Assembly (NCBI RefSeq): GCF_044227025.1
Contig: NZ_JBGAFX010000001.1
Location: 868,001-932,000, forward strand
Source: Dokdonella_A sp044227025
GTDB taxonomy: Bacteria > Pseudomonadota > Gammaproteobacteria > Xanthomonadales > Rhodanobacteraceae
Direction of reading: 5' to 3'
DNA: 64,000 bases
The position numbers and the translations under genes were made by a program. The notes under the pieces are model-generated. The model did no database searches. It was not told the DNA's origin and saw only the letters and a list, made by a program, of their open reading frames with translations. Positions 8,701 to 16,673 of the stretch are shown here, piece after piece (the first letter of the stretch is position 1; each line of letters opens with the position of its first letter).

Positions 8701-10488
8701 ACGCCGGTCACCGCGACACCGAACGCGGGCTACCATTTCGTGCAGTGGAGCGACGGGTCGCTGGCGAATCCGCGCACCGACACGAATGTCACCGCGGACA
8801 TCGCGGTGTCGGCGAGCTTCGCGATCAACACCTACACGTTGACCTACACGGCCGGCGCGAACGGCACGATCACGGGAACCTCGCCGCAGACGGTCAACCA
8901 TGGCGCGAACGGCACGCCGGTTACGGCCACGCCGAATACGGGCTACCACTTCGTGCAGTGGAGCGACGGGTCGCTGGCGAATCCGCGCACCGACACGAAC
9001 GTCACCGCGGACATCACGGTGTCGGCGAGCTTCGCGATCAACACCTACACCCTGACCTATACGGCCGGCGCGAACGGCACGATCACGGGAACCTCGCCGC
9101 AGACGGTCAACCATGGTGCGAACGGCACGGCGGTGACTGCGACGCCGGATACCGGTTACCACTTCGTGCAGTGGAGCGACGGTTCGACCGCGAATCCGCG
9201 CACCGACACGAACGTCACCGCGGACATCACGGTGTCGGCGAGCTTCGCGATCAACACCTACACCCTGACCTACACGGCCGGCGCGAACGGCACGATCACG
9301 GGCACGTCGCCGCAGACGGTCAACCACGGCGCGAACGGGACGCCGGTCACGGCAACGCCAAATACGGGTTATCACTTCGTGCAGTGGAGCGACGGGTCGC
9401 TGGCGAATCCGCGCACCGACACGAACGTCACCGCGGACATCACGGTGTCGGCGAGCTTCGCGATCAACACCTACACCCTGACCTACACGGCCGGCGCGAA
9501 CGGCACGATCACGGGCACTTCACCGCAGACCGTGAACCACGGCGCGAACGGCACGCCGGTCACGGCCACGCCGAATACCGGCTACCACTTCGTGCAGTGG
9601 AGCGACGGTTCGACCGCGAATCCGCGCACCGACACCAAAGTGACCGCGAACATCAGTGTCAGCGCGAGCTTCGCGATCGACACGTTCACGGTGAGCGCCA
9701 CGAGCGGCGGGAACGGCACCATCACGCCGGCCAGCCAGACGGTCAGCTTCAACGGCGTCGCAAACTTCACGGTCACGCCTGCACTCGGCTACCACGTGGC
9801 CAGTGTCACGGGAGATACCTGCACCGTCACGCATGGCAGCGGGCTGAACTGGTCGAGCAGCGCCATCACCGCGAATTGCGCGGTGTCCGCAACCTTCGCG
9901 ATCAACACCTTCACGGTAACCGCGAGCTCCGGTCCGAACGGCACGATCACGCCAGCCACGCAAACGGTGAACTACAACAGCTCCGCGAGCTTCACGGTGA
10001 CTGCGGCGAGCGCCTACCACGTCGTCCTGCCGGCGGGTGGTTCGTGTCCCGCGGGTACCCTCACCGCGGGCACGTATTCGACGGGACCGATCACCGGCAA
10101 TTGCAGCGTGGCCGTCATCTTCGCGCCCAATCCGCCCGATCACCTGATGTTTGTGCAGCCGCCCACGGATGTCCCGCAGGGCGATCGCCTCGGTGCGGTC
10201 CAGGTTGCAATCGTCGACGCATTCGGCAACACGATAACGACCGACTCCACGTCGCAGATCAGCATCGCGACGCTTGCCTGTGGCGGTTCGATAGTCCTCG
10301 GACAGGCGACCGTGGTGAATGGCGTCGCAGCGTTTCCTGCGAACGCAGGTCAGCGCTTCTACACGCTCGCGAGCGGCAAGACGCTGTCGGCGACGAGCGG
10401 GACGCTGACCGGGACCAGCCCGACATTCGGGGTGGTGAGCAGCGGCGGGTTCGTCTTCGCCGATTCCTTCGAGACCTGTCGCCTGTAG
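5755..10488 (+). CDS. Large exported protein with nine tandem InlB-type B repeats
   Basis: The product has 1577 residues. The ATG at 5755 is chosen because AGGGGAAA precedes it and a clean signal peptide follows (about residues 1-24, cleaved after VQA). The N-terminal ~600 residues look like a folded exported domain with paired cysteines and no family I can name. Nine 71-residue repeats then run from nt 7768 to 9684, each reading roughly TYTAGANGTITGTSPQTV then GYHFVQWSDGSTANPRTDT. They resemble the divergent InlB B-repeat / Flg_new_2 group found in surface proteins. Two diverged repeats follow, then an Ig-like or filamin-like segment. The protein ends GFVFADSFETCRL, a variant of the acidic-aromatic motif shared by other exported proteins in this window. 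Likely cell-surface or secreted; no enzymatic motif was seen. Confidence 0.85.
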   Translation: MYRIRACFAALALSCALYSSVQAAEASSDPGVRIPTAAGVALTSAELMQRQAATPPRRGERPEHELEGPDRSQLKSNPNALPVARFPVGLPSASDHPRNIHTPSTSFNGATLSDTGAFPPDSMGTVGPTQYVVAVNGRIRSFTKAGIADGVLNLDPDVFFASVMTPVVAPVVLNFTSDPQVRYDRFSGRWFLSIIDVPCTNAGCTTTAANRWLLAVSDAASAGTISGSTVWTFFFVTTDPGSNFCDYPSLGIDVNALYFGCNMFSSAGSFIGTNGYVVRKSSVLGAGPAVVTSFPNLVVGAGAGPYTPRGVDNFDPAATEGYFVGVDNATFSTLVFRRVSNPGGTPTISANISVTVPTTVYPNPVEHAGNTGGLNGRLDSLNDRLFAAMIRNGRLWTAHNLRVSTTGVASTSATARKAARWYELQNLTTTPTLVQSGTVYDNAATLATALQYWIPSVAVTGQGHAVIGFSQAGTPLGATPAYAGRLAGDTLGTMAGPPTVAAVQYGITSANYNPPSDPGGASGRRWGDYSFTVVDPLDDMTVWTIQEYNQAANSYAVRVGKLLAPPPATPTCSGSPISFSSGTGNVVINATSSGGSGFYDPGANLPAPALPFSHLTASVTNATVNAVTYNSPTQATLNITAAVAGLQNVTITNPDGQSVTANNCINVTVPNFTLTYTAGANGTISGTSPQTVSSGGSGTPVTAVPNTGYHFLQWSDGSTANPRTDTNVTGNISVTASFAINTYTLTYTAGANGTITGTSPQTVNHGANGTAVTATPDTGYHFVQWSDGSTANPRTDTNVTGNISVTASFAINTYTLTYTAGANGTITGTSSQTVNHGANGTPVTATPDAGYLFVQWSDGSTANPRTDTNVTANISVTATFAINTYTLTYTAGANGTISGISPQTVSSGGSGTPVTAVPNTGYHFVQWSDGSTANPRTDTNVTANITVSASFAINTYTLTYTAGANGTITGTSPQTVNHGANGTPVTATPNAGYHFVQWSDGSLANPRTDTNVTADIAVSASFAINTYTLTYTAGANGTITGTSPQTVNHGANGTPVTATPNTGYHFVQWSDGSLANPRTDTNVTADITVSASFAINTYTLTYTAGANGTITGTSPQTVNHGANGTAVTATPDTGYHFVQWSDGSTANPRTDTNVTADITVSASFAINTYTLTYTAGANGTITGTSPQTVNHGANGTPVTATPNTGYHFVQWSDGSLANPRTDTNVTADITVSASFAINTYTLTYTAGANGTITGTSPQTVNHGANGTPVTATPNTGYHFVQWSDGSTANPRTDTKVTANISVSASFAIDTFTVSATSGGNGTITPASQTVSFNGVANFTVTPALGYHVASVTGDTCTVTHGSGLNWSSSAITANCAVSATFAINTFTVTASSGPNGTITPATQTVNYNSSASFTVTAASAYHVVLPAGGSCPAGTLTAGTYSTGPITGNCSVAVIFAPNPPDHLMFVQPPTDVPQGDRLGAVQVAIVDAFGNTITTDSTSQISIATLACGGSIVLGQATVVNGVAAFPANAGQRFYTLASGKTLSATSGTLTGTSPTFGVVSSGGFVFADSFETCRL
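7768..9684 (+). repeat. Nine 213-bp coding tandem repeats
   Basis: Exact 213-base periodicity, with units beginning at 7768, 7981, 8194, 8407, 8620, 8833, 9046, 9259 and 9472. Each unit codes for one 71-residue repeat. Units 5 to 9 are very close at the nucleotide level, including synonymous positions, while units 1 and 4 share an SSGGSG variant in place of NHGANG. This pattern suggests recent duplication or gene conversion. Confidence 0.97.
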
Positions 10489-10529
10489 CGCCGTCGGCCG
10501 CACCGCCGATCCGGTCGCACCCATGCGGA

Positions 10530-10545
10530 CCCCGCTTCGGCGGGG
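10530..10545. terminator. GC hairpin with TTCG loop after the repeat protein
   Basis: A perfect six-base stem (CCCCGC/GCGGGG) closes a TTCG tetraloop about 40 bases after the stop of the repeat-protein gene. No T-run follows, so termination is only plausible. Confidence 0.4.
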
Positions 10546-10664
10546 GCCATCGTTCCCGGTGTGGCATTCAGGCGGGTCGAACTGAAGGAGCATCGGTCAG
10601 GTCCGGGTTGCGGAGTTCGGTGCATGGGACGACGATCCGGTGAATCATCCCGTTGGAAACGCGC

Positions 10665-11123
10665 ATGTCCGAATCGATTCTTCGCCATGGCGTGCGCGCC
10701 GCCGCGAGCGTGTTGCTGATCGCGAGCGGCGTGCATGCGACCGCGCACTACCGCGCCTACGTGCGCGCTGACGAGGTCGACGCGCCGCGTCGCGCGTTGA
10801 TGGCTGCGATGCAGGCGTATGAGATCCTGCCGCGCTGGCATGTCACTGTCTGGACGATGTTGGCCGCCTACAGCCTGTGTTTCGCGATCCTGCTGATGTT
10901 CGGCGGCACCTTGCTGTGGTGGCTGGGCAAGGAGTTGCCGGCCGCGCGCCTGCGTCCGCTCGCGGGGGCGGCGGCGTTCGTGCTGTTCCTCGGTGTCGCG
11001 CTGCTTGGCCTGCTCGATCCCGCTCCGGTGCAGATGAGCATTCTGCTGATCGCGGCGCTTTGCCTCGGTGTCGGCAGCGCATTCGGGTCACGCTCCAGTC
11101 GGGTGCCAGTCGACTCCCGCTAG
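10665..11123 (+). CDS. Small integral membrane protein, function unknown
   Basis: The product has 152 residues and starts at ATG 10665. Four hydrophobic segments are visible: one near the N-terminus (AAASVLLIASGVHA), one in the WTMLAAYSLCFAILLMFGG stretch, and two in the C-terminal third. A short HATAHYRAYVRAD segment and an ILPRWHVTVWTM segment sit between them. I do not recognise the family. Its stop codon overlaps the first of three palindromic repeat units. Confidence 0.65.
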   Translation: MSESILRHGVRAAASVLLIASGVHATAHYRAYVRADEVDAPRRALMAAMQAYEILPRWHVTVWTMLAAYSLCFAILLMFGGTLLWWLGKELPAARLRPLAGAAAFVLFLGVALLGLLDPAPVQMSILLIAALCLGVGSAFGSRSSRVPVDSR

Positions 11124-11440
11124 GCGGTACGTGTCGCGCGCGCCGCCGGGGCCGCCGCGGCGCGTGATGATGCGATCGGCAGGACTCGCGCAGCGCGCTC
11201 GACCCGCCCTACGCGTTGCATGATGGCAAGTAGGGCGGTACGCGCGAAGCGCGTGCCGCCGGGGTCGTCGCGGAGCGTGATGATTGCCCGATCGGCGGGA
11301 CTCGCGCTTCGCGCTCGACCCGCCCTACGTGCGTGATGGCGCGTAGGGCGGTACGCGGGAAGCGCGTGCCGCCGGGGTCGTCATGGCGCGTGATGATGCG
11401 CGATCGGCCAGACTCGCGCTTCGCGCCAGACCCGCCCTAC
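11121..11440. repeat. Three units of a dispersed palindromic repeat
   Basis: Units at 11121-11212, 11230-11328 and 11343-11440 share one plan: a left arm GTAGGGCGGTACGCG, the segment GCGTGCCGCCGGGG, a GTGATGAT core, GATCGGC, and a right arm ending in GACCCGCCCTAC. The ends are inverted, so each unit could fold into a long hairpin. This array fills the 313-base gap between two convergent genes and reaches into both stop codons. Partial copies occur at 27226 and 46120. Confidence 0.9.
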
Positions 11441-12531
11441 CAGCGTGCTTCGAGGTCGAGCACCACGCGCCGGGTATGTTCGGCGACGCCGTCGCGTTGC
11501 TCGCGGAAGCCGGCGAGGCGAACGCTGAGCGAGTCGGTGAGGCCGTAACCGAGCCATGGCATCGCGCCGTGCGCGAAGCTGTGGAACCACCAGTCGTCTT
11601 CGGTGAACGCCGCGAGCACCGCGTCGCGTTGCTGGCGCTGCAAGGCGAAGCCGAACTCCCATGATCGTGCGCGCCGGCGGTCGCCGGCGACGATGCTGAA
11701 GCGCGCCGCGTCGGCGTCGTTGTCGGCGCCGAGGTTGCGCACGAGATCGAGGCGTGCCTCGAACGGCCAGTCGCCGAACTCGTGGCGCCCGACCAGTTGC
11801 AGGTCGAGCAGGCGGAAATCGCTGACGTAGCCGTTCGCATCGCGCAAATTGGTGCGGCCGAGGCCGTTGCGCGCAAGCGCGTCGAGGTGGGAGAAGTCGA
11901 GGTAGCCGAGCAGCACGGCGCCGCTGCTCGGCGCGCCTTCGTGCCAGCGCCATGCGGCTTGTACAGCCGCGATGCGCGAATGGTCGTGGTAGAGATGATC
12001 ACCGACGAACGCGCCGGCGGTGAACTGCAGGCGGTTGAAGTCACCGAGCGCTAGGCCGTGGTCGATGCTGACGCCCGCGGGGCGCAGGTCGCGATCCCAC
12101 ACCAGCGGTGACAGTTCCAGCGGCAGCGCGCTCTTGCCGAACAGCAGCGAGGTCGATTCGCCCGGGCGCCAGCGCACGAACAACTGGTCGAGCGCGGCGC
12201 CGTTGCTGCGCTCGTTGTCATTGTTGATGCGATTGTCGCGATTGGAATCCGAACCGAGCGCGCCCTTCAGCGCGCCGCGGACTTCGACCGCGGCGTTCGG
12301 TGTCCACGTCACGCCGACGCGCACGCGCGCGCGTTCGCGATCGAGGTCGGGCGACGGCCGCGCACCCGGGATGTTCGTCGTGCGTTCGATGCGCAGCAGC
12401 GCTTCGCCGTCGAACGTCAGCGTCGATGCCGGCGCAGCTTCCTGCGGAGCCTGCAGCAGCGGATCGTCCTGCGCGCACGCGAGTGCGGGCAGGAGCAGGG
12501 CGAGCGAGCAGGAGAGTGCGGTGCGCAGCAT
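11437..12531 (-). CDS. Putative outer-membrane porin-like barrel
   Basis: The product has 364 residues with a signal peptide (about 1-20, ending ALACA). The mature part alternates short polar turns with amphipathic strands (for example RVRVGVTWTPNAAVEVRG and RLQFTAGAFVGDHLY) and ends in an aromatic residue, ...LDLEARW, as outer-membrane barrels usually do. It reads as a putative porin of the Porin_5-like kind; substrate unknown. It is the last gene of a tight operon, starting three bases after the stop of the sensor kinase gene, which suggests the barrel and the kinase work in the same process. Confidence 0.65.
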   Translation of the reverse strand: MLRTALSCSLALLLPALACAQDDPLLQAPQEAAPASTLTFDGEALLRIERTTNIPGARPSPDLDRERARVRVGVTWTPNAAVEVRGALKGALGSDSNRDNRINNDNERSNGAALDQLFVRWRPGESTSLLFGKSALPLELSPLVWDRDLRPAGVSIDHGLALGDFNRLQFTAGAFVGDHLYHDHSRIAAVQAAWRWHEGAPSSGAVLLGYLDFSHLDALARNGLGRTNLRDANGYVSDFRLLDLQLVGRHEFGDWPFEARLDLVRNLGADNDADAARFSIVAGDRRRARSWEFGFALQRQQRDAVLAAFTEDDWWFHSFAHGAMPWLGYGLTDSLSVRLAGFREQRDGVAEHTRRVVLDLEARW

Positions 12532-12534
12532 CGG

Positions 12535-15225
12535 TCAGACCCTCAGTCGTGCGAGTGCGGCGCCAAGCTCGGCGGCGGACGCGAACCGCTCGCCCGGCAC
12601 GCGGCGCAGGCAGCGCAGGATGATCGCTTCGAGGTCGGGTGGAATTTCCGGCCACAACGTCGATGGGCGCTTCGGCTCGTCCTGCATCTGCGCGATGTAG
12701 ATGTCCATCGTCGACTTGCCGCTGTAGGGCAGCGCGCCGCAGAACATCTCGGTCATCAGCACGCCGCACGAATAGAGGTCGGCGCGTTCGTCGATTTCCT
12801 CGCCGGCGAGCTGCTCGGGCGCGCAGTAGTTCGGCGTGCCGAGGAAGGTGCCGGGCTCGGTGTTGCCGGGCTGCACGCGCGCGGTCGGGCGCGCGATGCC
12901 GAAGTCCATCAGCTTCGCGTTTGCGTTCGCTTCGAGGATGAGGTTTTCCGGCTTTATGTCGCGATGCAGGACGCCGACCGCGTGCGCCGCGCCGAGTCCG
13001 GCGGCGAGCTGGCGCGCGACGCGCAGTCCCGCGGAGTACGGCACGCGCTTGGCGTCGCGCAGCAGGTAGCGCAGGGTCAGGCCGCGCACGTATTCCATCG
13101 AGATGTACGGCAGGCCGCCGATCTCGCCGAAGTCGAAGGTACGCAGCACGTTCGGATGGGTGATGCGGCGCGCGAGCTTGATTTCATCTTTCAGTCGTTC
13201 GAGCTGGCTGCCGTCGGCGAGCGCGCCGGGCTTGACCATCTTCAATGCGACCAGATCGTCGAGTTCGAGATCGTGCGCCTTGTAGACGACGCCCATGCCG
13301 CCTTCGCCGAGCACGGAGACGATACGGTAGCGGTTGCCGAGCACGGAGCCGGGCGCTATCGCGAGCGCTGCAGCGCCACTGCGCACGGGCGACGCGGCGG
13401 GCGTGCTGCGGGCCTTGTCGAGCACCACGGTTTGCCCGGCGCCGGATGCTGCTTCTTTCGCTGCGCGCTCCCACGCGCTCGCGAGCACGGCCGCGCGCGG
13501 CTTGGTGCTGTAGGCGCCGGTGATCGTCTGCACCGCCACTTCGCCGTGCTCGCGCGAGAGCACATCGGCGAACGCGGCGAGCGTCAGCAACTGGCCTGCC
13601 GCAGCGTCGCACAAAAGGCGATGTACTTGCGCCTGCGCCATGCCGAGCAGGAACTGGCCATCGTGCAGCAACTCGCCATCGGTGATCGCGCCGCACGGCG
13701 GCGGATGGGCCTGGCCGGTGGCCATCTCGAGCAATGCCTGCCAGCATGCAAGGGCCCGTGCGTGCGGCGCGTCGCCTTCGAACGAGAAGAACCAGCGCGC
13801 GCCTTCGGCGACGTGCAGTTCCGCGCTCCACTGCCGCGCGAGTTCGTCGAGGCGCGCCTTGAGCGCGACACTTTCGGTCGCGGCCTGCTGTACCGGCGCG
13901 TCCGGCTTGTCGGCGAGCAGGTGGCGGAACTCGACGCCGAGCAGGGTTGCGCGCGTGCGGCGCACCGCGAGTTCGTTCGCCGAAGCGCGCTTGCGCGTCG
14001 GCGCATCGGTCACCCCTGCACCGGTCGGCTCGGGCAGGAAGCGTGCGAGATGGCCGACGTAGCCTTCCATGTCGCTCTTCTCGCGCAGCTCCGAAAGCAG
14101 CGTGTCGAACGCGCGCGACAAGCGGCCGAGCTCGTCGCTGCCACCGCTGTCGATGCGCGCCTGGTAGTTGCCGCTGGCGGCTTCCTCGGCCGCCAGCGCC
14201 ATCGAGCGCACCGGGCTGAGGATGCGCTTGGACAGCAGCAGCGACAGCAGCAGCGCGGCGACCATCGAGGCCAGGCCGGCGAGCAGAACCCAGTTGAGGA
14301 TGCTGCGGTAGCCGGAGACGAAGCGGTCGGCGGAAGCGAGTACCACCACGCTGCCGAGCTTTCCGTCGCCGCTCGCGCCCATCGGGCGGGCGCGACCGAC
14401 CCATTCCTGGTTGGCGAACCGCACGCGGAACTGGTTGAGTGCGCGACCATTGTCGAGGGCGGCACGCTGCGTCGGATCCAGTGCCGCGATCGCCTGGCCG
14501 AGTTCCGGCGCCGCCGATGCATCGAGCGAGCTCGCCGCGAGCGCGGCCTTGCCTGCTGCCGGAATGCGGAATGCGACCTGCGCGCCGCTTGCCTGCGCGA
14601 CTTTCTGCGCGAGCGTGTCGTCGACGTTCTGCGCCAGCAGCAGGTAGCCGAGCAGGTCGTTGTCCTGCACCACCGGCATGATCGTCGCCTGGTACAGGCG
14701 GTCGCCCTGCCGCCAGTAACCGGCGAATGGCGGCGTGTCGTGCAACGCGGCGGCGACCAGCGCATCCGAAGCGAGCGATTCCTTGACCGCTTCGGCGCGG
14801 TCGGTGCGCGCAAGCGTGTTGCCCTGGCCATCGAGCAGGATGCCGAGGTCGAAACCGAACTCGCGCTGGCGTTCGAGCAGCAGGTCGCGCATCGAGCGCA
14901 GGTCCGGTCCGCTCTGCGTCTCCACGCCGGGAAGGGCGCCTCCACCGGAGGCGCTGCCGATGTAGCGCGCGAAGCCGGAGTCGGCTGCGATCAGGCGCGC
15001 GTTCGATTGCAGCAGTTCGAGGCGATGCTGCTCGAACTCGCGCTGCACCGCATCGCTGGTTGCGACCGCCTTGTCGAGTGCGTCGGCGGCGATGCGCTGT
15101 CCCTGCGTGTAGGTCACGAAAACGGCGGCGCCGAGCGCGAGCGCGATCAGGATCGCGGTCGCGAGGAAGAATCGCAGCGCGAGCGGCAGCGTGAAGCCCT
15201 TCTGCTTGTCTTCAGTAACCGGCAT
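12535..15225 (-). CDS. Transmembrane sensor Ser/Thr kinase with HAMP and a cyclase-like middle domain
   Basis: The product has 896 residues. TM1 is at about 17-37, a periplasmic Cache-like sensor at about 40-305, TM2 at about 309-332 and HAMP at about 333-385. A Hanks-type kinase fills about 632-893 with all key elements: glycine loop GEGGMG (640-645), lysine K662 in VALKMV, HRDIKPEN (754-761), DFG (774-776) and APE (802-804), so it should be active. Residues ~418-555 resemble a degenerate class III nucleotide-cyclase fold (ATLLGVEFRHL, ARWFFSFEGD, GAITDGELLHDGQFLLG, AAAGQLLTLAAFADVL) without obvious metal-binding aspartates; this is an inference from pattern. The gene overlaps the upstream cupredoxin gene by 14 bases and is followed after three bases by the barrel gene. 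Confidence 0.9.
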   Translation of the reverse strand: MPVTEDKQKGFTLPLALRFFLATAILIALALGAAVFVTYTQGQRIAADALDKAVATSDAVQREFEQHRLELLQSNARLIAADSGFARYIGSASGGGALPGVETQSGPDLRSMRDLLLERQREFGFDLGILLDGQGNTLARTDRAEAVKESLASDALVAAALHDTPPFAGYWRQGDRLYQATIMPVVQDNDLLGYLLLAQNVDDTLAQKVAQASGAQVAFRIPAAGKAALAASSLDASAAPELGQAIAALDPTQRAALDNGRALNQFRVRFANQEWVGRARPMGASGDGKLGSVVVLASADRFVSGYRSILNWVLLAGLASMVAALLLSLLLSKRILSPVRSMALAAEEAASGNYQARIDSGGSDELGRLSRAFDTLLSELREKSDMEGYVGHLARFLPEPTGAGVTDAPTRKRASANELAVRRTRATLLGVEFRHLLADKPDAPVQQAATESVALKARLDELARQWSAELHVAEGARWFFSFEGDAPHARALACWQALLEMATGQAHPPPCGAITDGELLHDGQFLLGMAQAQVHRLLCDAAAGQLLTLAAFADVLSREHGEVAVQTITGAYSTKPRAAVLASAWERAAKEAASGAGQTVVLDKARSTPAASPVRSGAAALAIAPGSVLGNRYRIVSVLGEGGMGVVYKAHDLELDDLVALKMVKPGALADGSQLERLKDEIKLARRITHPNVLRTFDFGEIGGLPYISMEYVRGLTLRYLLRDAKRVPYSAGLRVARQLAAGLGAAHAVGVLHRDIKPENLILEANANAKLMDFGIARPTARVQPGNTEPGTFLGTPNYCAPEQLAGEEIDERADLYSCGVLMTEMFCGALPYSGKSTMDIYIAQMQDEPKRPSTLWPEIPPDLEAIILRCLRRVPGERFASAAELGAALARLRV

Positions 15226-15874
15226 CGCTGGACCTTCCGTATGGCTTGCCGAACTTGTTGAGATGCGGTGGCACCCGCTTCTGGATCAGATCGAGCTGGA
15301 TCGCCAACCCCTTGCCGCCCGGGGCAAGCTTCTGGTGCCAGGGCGTCGCGCGGTCGTGCCAGACGACGAGGTCGCCATTGCCCGCGGGCAGGCCCTTGAG
15401 CACGAACTTGCCGCTCGCATCCGGACGCGTGAAGTACGGCGTGTCGAGCACGAGGATGTGACCGACCATCGACTGGTGCACGTTGCAGAACACGCGCACG
15501 TAACCGGCCTGCGCGAACGTGACGGCCTGGCCGTCGCCGTTGCCGTACACGCCGACATCGAACGTGCTGGCTGGCGAAGTCGAGAAGGCGTTGTGCAGGA
15601 TCGGATCGCGGTTCGGGAAGCGCACCTGACTGCCGACCGTGATCGGCAGGATGCGTGGCACGAATTGCTTGCGCTGGGTGCCCATCACGTACGGTTCGAC
15701 CGCGGGCGTCACCTTCGGGGGCGTCGCAGGGCGAAAGTACACGACCGCCTCGGCGGCTTCCTCGCTGCGAAGCGCCTGTCCGTCCGAAACCAGCGCGACG
15801 CTGCCCGACAGCTCGGCCGCGCCGACTGCATGCATCACGAGAATCCCCGCCAACAGCCACCCTCGACGCATCAT
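15212..15874 (-). CDS. Exported cupredoxin-like (methylamine-utilization-type) protein
   Basis: The product has 220 residues, with a start at the double ATG at 15874 and a signal peptide (about 1-20, ending AVGAA). The fold looks like a small blue-copper domain. FPNRDPILHNAFS supplies a possible histidine ligand and VFCNVHQSMVGHI supplies Cys, His and Met candidates spaced like a type 1 copper loop. A carboxypeptidase-regulatory-like segment (DASGKFVLKGLPAGNGDLVVW) follows. Proteins of this kind are often labelled methylamine utilization protein, but no mau genes are present. It is the first gene of the operon with the sensor kinase and barrel; it could be the extracytoplasmic partner sensed by the kinase, which is inference. 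Confidence 0.75.
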   Translation of the reverse strand: MMRRGWLLAGILVMHAVGAAELSGSVALVSDGQALRSEEAAEAVVYFRPATPPKVTPAVEPYVMGTQRKQFVPRILPITVGSQVRFPNRDPILHNAFSTSPASTFDVGVYGNGDGQAVTFAQAGYVRVFCNVHQSMVGHILVLDTPYFTRPDASGKFVLKGLPAGNGDLVVWHDRATPWHQKLAPGGKGLAIQLDLIQKRVPPHLNKFGKPYGRSSDAGY

Positions 15875-16147
15875 GCGCTGAACCCCCAGACCGCGACGAA
15901 GCACCGCCGCATTCGCGCGGCCGGCTCGACTCCCCTCGGTCGCATCATAAGACACTGCGAGGGGGCGGCAACTTTCAGGGCCTGAAGAGGGCCGGGGCCA
16001 GCCACCGGTTTCCCGTTGCCGGACGCCATGCCGCGCCGTCTCATCCCGTGACACGACCGCATGGTCCAATCCTTCCGTGCTGAAAAGCACCCCGGCCGGC
16101 GCCATCGGGGCCCGACCGGTTTCCCGTCCTGCCCAGGAGAGAGCACC

Positions 16148-16615
16148 ATGGCACAGAACATCGTTTCGCTGAACCTCACCCCCGACCAGCTGACCGCCGT
16201 CGACGTGGCCCTGACCGCACTGGAGACCCAGCTGTCAGGCCTGATCGCGCTGCCGGTCGAGCAAAAACGGTCACTCAAGAAGATGGGCGAAAAGTCGGAG
16301 GCGTTCTGCCGGCAGGCCCTGCGCGTGCTGGAGCAGAATCCGCAGATGGTGCCTGCCAACGTCCCGCTCGTGGATGCGATGGCGGACCTCGCGGCGCTGG
16401 ATGCCCTGCGTCCGCGCATGGTCCGCCTGTCGCGGCTCAGCGAGCGTTTCGCCGATACCGACATCGCGCTCGGCAGCGACGTCATGAGCGTGGCGCTGCA
16501 GGCCTACAGCCTGCTCAAGGTCACCGGCAAGACGGACGGCCTGCAGGCGATGCGCAGGGAACTCGGGTCGCGGTTCGCGAAGGCATCGAAACCGCCCGCG
16601 ACCCGGGCGGCCTGA
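16148..16615 (+). CDS. Conserved cytoplasmic protein of unknown function
   Basis: The product has 155 residues and starts at ATG 16148, with a CAGGAGAGA ribosome site. It has no signal peptide or membrane segment. The N-terminus, NIVSLNLTPDQLTAVDVAL, introduces a largely helical protein containing VEQKRSLKKMGEKSEAF and a leucine-rich C-terminal half. I recognise it only as a conserved hypothetical protein. It is a single-gene unit with its own terminator at 16652. Confidence 0.7.
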   Translation: MAQNIVSLNLTPDQLTAVDVALTALETQLSGLIALPVEQKRSLKKMGEKSEAFCRQALRVLEQNPQMVPANVPLVDAMADLAALDALRPRMVRLSRLSERFADTDIALGSDVMSVALQAYSLLKVTGKTDGLQAMRRELGSRFAKASKPPATRAA

Positions 16616-16651
16616 CCGCCCAGCGGTTTTCCACTTCGCACAATCTTCCGG

Positions 16652-16673
16652 GCCGCAGCAATGCGGCTTTTTT
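16652..16673 (+). terminator. Rho-independent terminator
   Basis: A six-base stem (GCCGCA/TGCGGC) with a GCAA tetraloop is followed by six T residues. It lies 36 bases after the stop of the gene at 16148 and is the clearest intrinsic terminator in the window. Confidence 0.85.

Noticed and set aside
7768..9684. CRISPR array
   Set aside because: Units are 213 bases without spacers and code for a protein repeat.
8106..10643. An 845-codon frame with regular repeats inside the repeat protein
   Set aside because: It is the +1-type shadow of the 213-base repeats; periodic DNA keeps several frames open. The true frame has a signal peptide and known repeat type.
12964..15261. A 765-codon plus-strand frame
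   Set aside because: Antisense to the sensor kinase, whose kinase motifs are unambiguous.
15212..15874. Methylamine utilization gene cluster
   Set aside because: Only a cupredoxin-like protein of that label is present; no methylamine dehydrogenase genes are nearby.
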